Assembly (NCBI GenBank): GCA_037974665.1
Contig: CM075769.1
Span: 22,160,139 to 22,224,138, forward strand
DNA length: 64,000 bases
Direction of reading: 5' to 3'
Origin: Ehretia macrophylla
Taxonomy: Eukaryota > Streptophyta > Magnoliopsida > Boraginales > Ehretiaceae
In this document: piece by piece, positions 49,039-58,304 of the stretch
How positions within the stretch are numbered: the first letter of the stretch is position 1
How the letters are laid out: every line of letters starts with the position of its first letter
Position numbers and translations under genes: made by a program
Notes under the pieces: model-generated
The model's input: only the letters and a program-made list of their open reading frames with translations
Told to the model about the DNA's origin: nothing
Databases searched by the model: none

Positions 49039-51351
49039 TGTCACGCACCGACCCGACCCCGCAAAAGGCCAAGTCCGAACCCAACACACGGATGGAGTCT
49101 CCACTGTACCGTGGATGATCCGAAAATCCTACATTCAATAGAATATATGCGGAAACTACAATATTCATTTGAAACAAGACAAATCCCTTTGAAAACATAC
49201 ATTTTTTCATTAACCAACTTGATAAAACCCAAAATGTCATGCATACTACACAGGTACTTATGCCACTAAGCAATTAAACCATTAGCATGCAGCTCTTTAC
49301 TAGTCATGTGAGTACAACTTTACAACTTTACAACCTTTCAGCTTATACATTACAAGATCATGGAGGCCTCAAAATAGAAACTACATACAAGACTAGAAAG
49401 TCTCAAAATAAAGTGACAACCAAGCAATATACACATCAAGCATGGCCCGCACAAAAAGTCTGGCAACCAACCACCAACTAAGCAAAGAAAGTGCTATCAA
49501 GGAAACACATCCACTTGCTCATCCTCCACATCAACCACCTCAATAGGATCAACCTCGACTACTCCTGTAAAATATAGTATATAAATGGATGAGCAAAAAC
49601 TATTGCTCAGCGAGGGTTTTGGTCTCACAGGTCGGAGGTGAGAGAAGAGTGCAATGCAAATAGCCAAGTAGGATGATCAACCCAAGCATTCAAGATCAAT
49701 AAGACTAAGCCAATTTATCAAGTCAAGACAAGCATTATAAGCATTTAATCTATAACCACACAATTAAAGGATACGATTCACTTTCCACAAGCAATTTCAA
49801 TCACGATTTCGATGACTACGTGCTAGCCCAACCACCTTATAACTTCAGTTTGGAATACCCCGGAAGTATCTAATCAATACTATGACCCAAATATCCTTGG
49901 GAGGTAACCTAAGCAAGAAAGGGAATAGGACACGGAGCTAGAGCAACCAACCCTGGCAACCCGAGGCTACCCAGAGAGACTCATCATACCCACGCCTGAC
50001 TCTATGAATGCAATACAGTAAACAATGCAACAATCGAGCGATAGAGCCACACGTGGAAAAATAACAAAGTAGGTTACTCTCGCACGCAATAGCAACAGTT
50101 GATATACATTTCAATCATAATCAACTTTAACAAGCATAATAAGCAACAATAAGCATTCTAAAAGCATAACACTATAAAAACCAACAAAATCACACAACGA
50201 CCGCGACTTTCAAAATGCTACTACTTCCAAAAGAGCCATGAGTTTTGGAAATCAACTTCACCACTCATCCTAGAACACCATAAGGTACGACTAGAAGCCA
50301 CAAAACCCTACTTTAGCCTAGAATTCCCGCAAAGCCCCGATTTTTCCCTTTGTACGTTTGAACTACAACTACCCTAACCAAATACCCAACCAATGCCATA
50401 ACCACACCAAAGGTGCTTCCATGGCCTCCCGAGACAATGCCATCACGTAAAATAAGAAAATGCCAAACTTGACCAGAACGACCCCAATATAAACCAAGGC
50501 ATTTTTCTCCATTTTTTCATTACACAACCCAATTAAACCATACATTTAAGCATTCTAGCATATCTAGCATCTTTCCACATCAACAGAACGTAATACGGAG
50601 CAACTTTTACGAAACAGGGGTTTACTATTCATATTTTACTATTCCATTGTCAATTTAAATTGCAATAGCTACATTCAACCATAGAAAATGCTAAAAGCCT
50701 ACAAATACATGTTCTACAATCATCAAGGAACATTCTTTAAGCAACAAAACAGATAAAATAACAATCTACGGCTAAATCACAAAAATTAAAGTTTAGATAC
50801 AATATATTCAAATGCACAAATAACGATGCATTCCTCACCTTATACGCTACTAGACGCTAGGAAAACCACGTTAGAAGCCTCGGAATCGATCTCGTGCAAG
50901 CTCCCGCGAAGATTTGAAGATTTGAGTTGAAAATCTTTTTTTTTCTTTTTCCTCTCAAACTCTCGGCCTCCCTCTTATTTTTCCAGCTTTTCTTTGTTTT
51001 TTTATGCTATTTTATGCTTTTAAAAGATGACAATAATAGTCAATGGTCAAGGCTTTGGTCAAAGCTAAGTAAACTTGGTCAAACTAGTTCATTTTATGTA
51101 TTTTAAACTTAAATCAACTAACACAAATATAATTCTAGTCAACAACAACTAAAATACTAAAATTAAAACACTAAATATTAATTTTCACTATTTGCTGAGG
51201 ATTAGAAATCATTTCCTAACTAACACTCTCAATATGCAATGCACTTTGTGACGAAAAATGAATAACATTTAAAATATCAAGGAATATAAGAAAAATATAA
51301 TTTTCAAAAAAAGAAACAGAAAATTTTCATGTTCCGGGCTCGGGTATTACA
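49039..51351 (-). repeat. 5' LTR of G1
   Basis: A 2313-bp LTR runs from TGTCACGCACCGACCC to CGGGTATTACA. Landmarks: hairpin at 49590-49609, CAG at 49565-49567, GTGAGG from 50838. Confidence 0.92.
49590..49609 (-). other. LTR hairpin (G1 right LTR)
   Basis: Arms TGAGCAA (49590-49596) and TTGCTCA (49603-49609) pair perfectly around a 6-nt loop. Confidence 0.65.
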
Positions 51352-53346
51352 CATCATCTGTCCAACATCATTTCCCATGATCAAAATGTCATCAACATAC
51401 AGAATCAGAAAAGTGGTCGTGCTCCCACTGATCTTCTTGTATACACTTGGTTCATCATCATTTCTAATGAAACCAATCTATTTGATCTCATTATTAAATC
51501 TAATGTTCCAAGAGCAAGAGGCTTGCTTTAAACCATATATAGATCTTTTAAGCTTACACACTTGATTATCATTGGATTTAAAACCTTAGGGTTGTTCCAT
51601 ATAGATACTTTCCTCAAGATAGCCATTTAGGAACGCAGTTTTAACTTCCATTTGCCAGATCTCATAATCATAGTGTGCAGCAATAGCAAGCATGATTCGG
51701 ATGCATTTAAGCATGGTGACCGGTGAAAAGGTTTCGTTATAATCAATACCTTGTTTTTTATGATAACCTTTTACAACCAGCCTTGCCTTATATGTCTCTA
51801 CATTTCCATCAATTCTAAGTTTCCTTTGAAGACCCGTTTACAACCTATAGGTACAATACTTTCAGGTAGGTCAACTAAGGTCCAAACATCGTTTGAGTAC
51901 ATGAAATCTATTTATGCTTGCATGGATAGCCTCCATTTCTCAAAATTGATATCTCGTATTGCTTCCTCATAACTAGTAGGATCATCCACTTGATTATTAT
52001 CCCCTATTACAAACAAACTTTGTGTCTCCTTAAGAAGATAACCATATCTTTCTGGAGGACATGATATCCTACTAGTTCTACGAGGTCCTTGTATGATGAC
52101 TGGTTCTGGATTTTGTTGAGTTGGTTCAGGATCATGATTTAGGTCGGTTTGTGGTTCAAAAGACTCTTCTTCAATTCTTATTTTCCTCTCACTGCCTCCT
52201 TCTTGAATGAACTTCTTTTCAAGAAAGATAGCATCTCGATTGATCGATATTCTTTGATCATCGGGAAAATAAAAATAATATCCTTTAGTCTTCTTACGAT
52301 ATCCCACAAATCTCTCTTTTTCTGATCTAGCTTCCAACTTGTCTGTCTTAAGTTTCTTTACATAAGCGGGACAACACCAAATTCTAATGTGATTAAGACT
52401 TGGTTTCCTACCAAACCACAACTCATACGGTGTAGTAGGAACAACTTTAGTTAGAACCATGTCCAACAAGTAAATAGCCATAAGAAGTGCATGACCCTAG
52501 AAATAAATTGGAAGATCGGTGTAACTGATCATAGATCGTACCATATCTATCAATGTACGATTCCTACGTTCAGATAATCCATTTAATTATGGTGTAGCAG
52601 GTAAAGTAGTTTGTGAAGTTATTCTGGCTTGTTTAAGGTATTCAAGAAATTCGGTACTCAAGTACTCTCATCCAAGATCAGATCGCAGAGTTTTAATTCT
52701 CTTTCCCGTTTGGTTTTCTACTTTAGCTTTAAATTCTTTGAATTTTTCAAAAGCCTCAGATTTGTACTTCATCAAGTACACATAGACATACCGAGAATAG
52801 TCATCGGTGAAGGTTATGAAGTAGATATAACCACTACGAGCCATTTCTCTAAAGGGTCAGCATATATCATTGTGTATTAACGGTAACAATTTAGTGGCCC
52901 TTGATCCCTTTTCCAACAAATTGTGACTTGGTCATTTTTTTGAGAATACAAGACTCACATGTTGGGCCAGGTTCATATCCCAATGAACCAATAAGTTCAT
53001 TTTGAGCCATCCATGTTAAGCTCTTCTCGTTAATATGACCGAGTCTTAAGTGGCACATTTGTTTCGCATTAACTTGAATATCTCTTGGTTGTTTCTCTTT
53101 TGAAGTGAGAGTTGAAGTTACATGCATACATTCATTCAAATCCAAATGGTAAAGTCCATTCAACAGAGTAGCTGAGCTGATATATTTATTACCATAACAA
53201 ATATTACAGCTCTTGTTCATAAAAGAAAATTCATAATTTTCACAAACAAGTTTAGGAATGGAAACAATATTCCTAACAGCATTTGGAATAAACAGAACAT
53301 CTGAAAGATGTAAAACATGACCAGTAGGCAGACAAACATCAACATT
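51352..53346 (-). pseudogene. pol: Cop-2 integrase and first part of RT
   Basis: In sense, from right to left: GAG-pre-integrase with an intact HHCC finger (CHLRLGH, CESCILKK, 53060-52950), then the integrase core. The frame is broken between 52890 and 52490. An open linker of 189 codons (52481-51912) starts in the MAIYLL segment of the integrase end and includes PYELWFGRKPSLNHIRIWCC and a Pro/Gln/Glu-rich stretch. RT follows with several breaks. LILYVDD (catalytic codons 51388-51399) is near the left end, where G1 is inserted at 51351. Confidence 0.9.
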
Positions 53347-54392
53347 TCATTTGGCTAAGGCTGCAACATTTTCTCCATTACCAAGCTTCAAAACAACCTC
53401 ACGCTTCCGAAGCACTATCTTGTCATTTAGACTATGTAAGGACATACAAACATGAGTTGTAGCACCAGAATCTAAAATCCAAGATGTATAGGCCGGATTA
53501 ATTGAAAAATTAGCCTCGTTCACAGTTTTGAAAGAAATTGTACCTTGCACAATGGCAGCAGCCTGTTTCTCTTTCAATTCTTGAAGATACAGGGGACAAT
53601 TTCTTTTCCAATGGCCATCAACCTCGCAGTGGTAACAATGCCCTTTTGGGACGGCTTCCTTCTTCTTCTTTATACCTCATGTGGGCTTGGGAGCAATGTC
53701 CTTCTTCTTGTTGTTGTCCTTCCTCTTTCTTCTATTCTTGGGTTTAGACCCAGAAGAAAAGGCAGCAACGAGGAAAGTCTCATTTCCTTTTCCCTTAAAT
53801 TATGACTACGCAGTGGTCAACATATTGGCCAGCTCAGGCAAAGAAGCTGAGAGTTTGTTCATCTGAAAGTTCACAATGAACTGATTGAAGAAAGGTGGGA
53901 GAGACTGCATAATAAGATCTGTGTGCAGCTTACAGTCCATGTCAAACTCAAGCATCTCAAGTTGAGTAATCAGATTAATCACCCTGAGAACATGCTTGCT
54001 GAAATCACCACCCTCTTCCAATCTAGCTCTGAACAACTCCTTGGACAGTTCATATCTGGTAACATCACTTTGCTCACCATACAACTCTTTCAAGTTCAGA
54101 ATCATGCTAGTAGTATAAGACATCTTCTTATGTTGCTTTTGCAGTTCATTTGACATTGAAGCAAGAATATAAGCTTTTGCTCTCAAGCATGTTCTACCTA
54201 GAGCTGATAAGTCTCTTGCTCAGCCTCAGTTGCAGTTTCAGGAAGGGAAGCAAGAGGGGCCTTATCCAGAACATATTATATCTTTTCCAAGCTTAAAACA
54301 ATTTTAAGATTATGGAACCAATCAAGGAAGTTTGGTCCAGTTAAAGCATTTTTGTCAAGGATATAGGCAATGGGGTTTGAAATAGATGCCAT
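53347..54392 (-). pseudogene. gag: Cop-2 gag and protease
   Basis: Gag ATG at 54392 opens MASISNPIAYILDKN. Stops occur near 54275 and 54200. An open gag body spans 54186-53806 (RAKAYILASMSNELQKQHKK, LYGEQSDVTRYELSKELF). After a frame change, a Lys/Arg-rich stretch and an intact zinc knuckle CYHCEVDGHWKRNC follow at about 53640-53600. The protease reads WILDSGATTHVC in the frame 53577-53347, ended by a GGA to TGA stop. This is the better reference copy for Cop-1, whose knuckle has lost a Cys. Confidence 0.9.
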
Positions 54393-55740
54393 TATAAATA
54401 GACCGCAGGAAATAAGTAATACAAAAAGTAAGACTACTAGTTGATGAGAATATATATAACTATTTAAGTATGGTCTTTAAATAAATAGTATCTCCCACTA
54501 ACTTTATCGAGTCTCATACTCCCATAATGAGAAACGTGAATTTGTTAAGATTCATTAGTGGGTGACCAAATTCTCTTAATAATTTGTATACCTCAAACAT
54601 TTGTGGCTATGTTGGAATATAAACATTAAGAGTCAACAACACTTTGTTGTCGATTTCACAAAATAGGCTATGGTCATTTCCAGTCCCTAAATCACTTTGG
54701 TCTTAAACATTTGTGGCTATGTTGATTAAGTGATCTAGTTAGATCAGACCCGCCATCTCTTAGTTATCCGATAAATTGAATCTATTGATCTCAAACCTTT
54801 GTGGCTATGTTGGTTGTTTGATTTTGGAAGATAACTACATCACTATGTTCTACTAGCGACTTAAGTAAACTTATTACGAATTATATCCCTCTACCTTTGG
54901 GTAAGACCAAATATGATCGCTTTAAGTTTGTTAAGCCCTAGGATGGTGGAGGACTATAGTAAACCATATTTTACTGATTTAATAATGGTTTGCACATTGG
55001 GAGTTTTTGTTTGAGATCTCATCATGCATACATTGCTGAATATAAGCAACAAGCATATAAAATATAATGCATGCCATAGGCATAGATGGTGGATCATGGA
55101 CTTGGAATAAGAATGAAAGGAAAAACTATCTTAAAACACAACTAATGTCTTCAGGATCTTCAACTCCTTTGGATTCATCCGGTAGTCTTCTTGAGAATTT
55201 ACAAAATAGTCCTCACTACAAAATTTCTCCCAAAGGCAAGAAAAATAAAAATGAGACTTATGTCTCAATTACAAACCGAGTATCCACTTAGTCCATGATC
55301 AAATTCACTATTTATGTAGCAAGTAGCTAGATTAAACATATCACATAAATAATCCAAGCTAAAGAAACTATCCAACAATCATCTTTACGCATCATATACA
55401 AAAGATACAATATATATATATATATATAAATATATACCAAGTCCGTCTAATCTTTAAACAATGTTCTGACAACATACATGAAAGAGAATTGACTCATACA
55501 TCAACCAAGCATTCCAAGACCAACCAACTTCACAAGCCATATAATCTCAATATGACACATAAACCAAGATCTCCATAAAGGGACCATTCAGCCATGTCAT
55601 AGAAAACGTTGCTCGTTCCAATCAAAGTCAATCTTTCCATACGGGATGAAATCAACTCATATCTTTCATGAGTACGTGTCAAAGGCCATTTAAAGATTAG
55701 ATCCAACTTTAAATGTACATATTATGGACTTTTGAAACCA
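54393..55740 (-). other. 5' leader of Cop-2
   Basis: This 1.35-kb non-coding leader is collinear with the Cop-1 leader. It holds the triple motif (54592-54812) and an (AT)n run near 55409-55428. Confidence 0.85.
54592..54812 (-). repeat. Triple leader motif (Cop-2)
   Basis: Copies start at 54592, 54702 and 54790 (spacings 110 and 88 on the plus strand, i.e. 88 then 110 in sense). Core TTGTGGCTATGTTG. Confidence 0.9.
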
Positions 55741-55742
55741 TG

Positions 55743-55754
55743 TCTCTGATACCA
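55743..55754 (-). promoter_or_regulatory. Primer-binding site of Cop-2
   Basis: The minus strand reads TGGTATCAGAGA, tRNA-Met type with one change at the end. It is two bases from the LTR boundary. Confidence 0.88.
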
Positions 55755-55756
55755 CT

Positions 55757-57761
55757 TGAAAACGGGAGCACAATGGGATCGTCTCGAGATACGTGTAAAT
55801 AACAATATGTGAATGCGCAACGGAAGCTATAGACTTTTAAAATTTTGCACAATAGACAATTGTATGTACATATCTTTCGATGATAAGTCCATAAACTTGT
55901 ACATTTAAACTATATATAAAACTATAAACAACTATATACATAGACATGATTCAAAAGATATACTCGATGTACCTCACGTGGAGAACACGGAAATGCACCA
56001 AAAGAAGATCTTGGCTCGGACAAACCTTCTCCACTCGTGCAAAGGTCTTACTCGGTCCATGAGTATCCAAAAGCAACAAGACCACTAATTAAAAGTGCTA
56101 GCTTTAATTAATGTTCAAGAGCTTGAGTATATGTGTTAATGAATATAAAGCGAAAGTCTTTTATTTTTTCCTTGCTAAGGCTGAACCACCAAGTGAAAGA
56201 AAAGAAAAACTTAAGCTTGCATGTGTATATGGGTCGGCCAAAAAGCTAGAGGAAAAAGAAATCACCTTGGTCTATTTATAGATACAAAATTTGATCAAAA
56301 TCATGCCAAGTGTCAAAGATCAAATCTTGTTAAAACCAAGATGATGCCAAGTATCCCTTGGCTTATACAATAGGCGGCCAAGTGTGCATGCAAGATGAAG
56401 ACAACTTTTCTTTATTTTGCATGTGTGACAAGTGGCAAGAAAGAGAATAATCTTTTCTTTATAATATCTTCCATTTGCCAAGTGTCCTCTTTTGGATTTT
56501 TCAAGCTTGTGCCATGTGTCAAACATGCACATCTTTCAATTATTTATTCTTAATCTCCTTAAGAATAATTAATTGTAAATATAAACTTTTCTTATTTATA
56601 CTTTGGCCCTAAAACTTTTCATAATTATACTTTTGGCCCACTTAACTATTAATGTCCAAAATGTCACCGTTAACACTTTAATGTGTTTCCAACTCTATAC
56701 CAAGCTCATAATTTGCCTTATTTACGATACCCTTAAGTGTGTGACTTTCTAGGTTCATGACCGTAAAGCGATGAAGGATCATTAAACACTTTGATTCTAT
56801 TCCAAAAATGTCTCCGTCATTTACCGGAATACCCTCTTGTTTATGAGTGACGCGCTAGCAATGAACATATCATGACAATATATATAGTAATGAAGTCCAA
56901 CTCTTACGAACCTATTTATAGTCGTAAATTGCGTGCAGTCTGATCCTTCTGTTAAAAGTGTCTCGCTCGAATGAAGACCATGATTCGATTAAGTCCACTA
57001 ATTCGATTCTATGCATAAATCTAATTTGGTGGAATGAGAGATGACACCCATGGAAAAACACATTTCCATCATTTAACTACCCCGACCGAGGATTTCTCAT
57101 TTCAAACAACCGACACTAGATTGCATAGGATATCGCCACACGTCAGAGGTTAACAGATCCTATCTTGACAATTACCTATCGATCTCTATATCGCAGGACT
57201 AAACTGCAAGAGGCCGTTATTTACCTTGATTAAGGCGAGTTTTGTCCAAACGCTAAATTTAGCCCCTGATATATCCAACAACCGTAATTTCTCAAGTCAA
57301 ATGATTAGTTTGTACAATTTGCAACTGATAATAAACTATTAATCCTAAGTCATGTAGTTTATTATCCTGGTCACATTCAATGATATGTTCTACTAACGAT
57401 CATTCATATGTAAGTTAATCGCATTCTTATGCCGTTATAACACATGGCTCGTCATCGTTTATTATTAACATCTCTATGTTAATCAAAGGTAACTACATAT
57501 GATAACCCATACTTGATCATTCTAGTTCCGGTCAAATAATCTAAGGGCTATGAATGCTTTTAAATGTTTATCATATCGAAGAAATATGTCGTTGTATTCT
57601 CAGCACTTTAAGAATATATTTGTTCTTTGAAAAACATTAAGGACACACTCATATATTTAGAACGAAGAATATGAATGTCCATATAATATGTCATTTAGAT
57701 TTATACCAAAATGTCCTATATAGGTCATCCAACTATATAGCATTTGGGCATATGTCTAACA
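55757..57761 (-). repeat. 5' LTR of Cop-2
   Basis: A 2005-bp LTR runs from TGAAAACGGGAGC to ATATGTCTAACA, matching 38801-40809. No coding capacity. Confidence 0.92.
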
Positions 57762-58304
57762 GGCCATGGTGAGATTGGTCGTAGGATCGTGTACATCATG
57801 AGTACACACGCGGGCGAGAGAAATGTTGAGTTCGTGGCGGAGTTATAAGGTGTCGATTTCAATGAATGTCTAAAGAGGTAACTTCTTGAGGTGTTGTTTG
57901 GCGTGAATGTTTCAAGGTTGTTAAGCATATGTGAATATGTGGTTGCTAATGTGATATGTTGTTTCTAATGTGCTGCAAAAAGGTTTTCGAGTTAAAGCTT
58001 TCAAACTTCCCTTTATCCCTTCCTCACTGAGCCTGTTTAGCTCATTCCTCTTTAATGCATGTTACAGGAGTCCATGATGTGGATTATGTGCGTGAGGAAG
58101 ACAATAATGAGCTTGATCATGTTTATCATGAGTAGTTGTTGTATTTAACTTTGAAAACTATGTTTTACTGGCTTTAGTAATTTTGAAGCTTATGTACCAA
58201 ATACTTGATTGTTAACTTTCTTTAAGTCTAGTTGTTTTGGTTGTACTTATATGGATGGTCACGTTGGATCGTGATCACAACTAGTTGGTTTATACCTCAG
58301 CGTA
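57762..58304 (+). mobile_element. R-LTR remnant, part 3 of 3
   Basis: This is plus-strand sequence with the conserved LTR landmarks: CTTCCTCACTGAGC, a hairpin at 58028-58044 and the acceptor-like TTACAG at 58062-58067. A 22-codon acidic open stretch (GVHDVDYVREEDNNE...) ends in TAG. It continues 38661-38800. G2 cuts it at 58305, so the LTR end is not seen. Confidence 0.5.
58028..58044 (+). other. LTR hairpin (R-LTR remnant)
   Basis: Arms TGAGC (58028-58032) and GCTCA (58040-58044) flank a 7-nt loop. This is the only plus-strand copy in the window, and its CCTCACTGAGC context matches the sense strand of the others. Confidence 0.6.

Larger units (their letters stand above)
41790..51351 (-). 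mobile_element. Tekay/Del-type chromovirus G1 (decayed) in Cop-2 RT
   Basis: A complete 9562-bp gypsy element is flanked by CATCA (41785-41789 and 51352-51356). Order in sense: 5' LTR 51351-49039, PBS, short leader, gag with two CCHC knuckles, protease, RT, RNase H, integrase with chromodomain-like tail, PPT, 3' LTR 44091-41790. Gene order PR-RT-RH-IN is gypsy. The first 98 aligned LTR bases show 12 differences, 10 of them transitions, so it is much older than NA. Many coding stops arise from CAG to TAG changes. Confidence 0.93.
38801..57761 (-). mobile_element. Ty1/copia element Cop-2, split by G1
   Basis: A full copia element on the minus strand, same family as Cop-1: 5' LTR 57761-55757, PBS, leader, gag, PR, IN, RT, RNase H, PPT and 3' LTR 40809-38801. 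It is interrupted by G1 at 41790-51351. Flanks GGGCA and GGCCA may be a target duplication with one mutation. It is better preserved than Cop-1 (zinc knuckle, integrase finger and linker partly intact), but stops and frameshifts remain. Confidence 0.92.
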
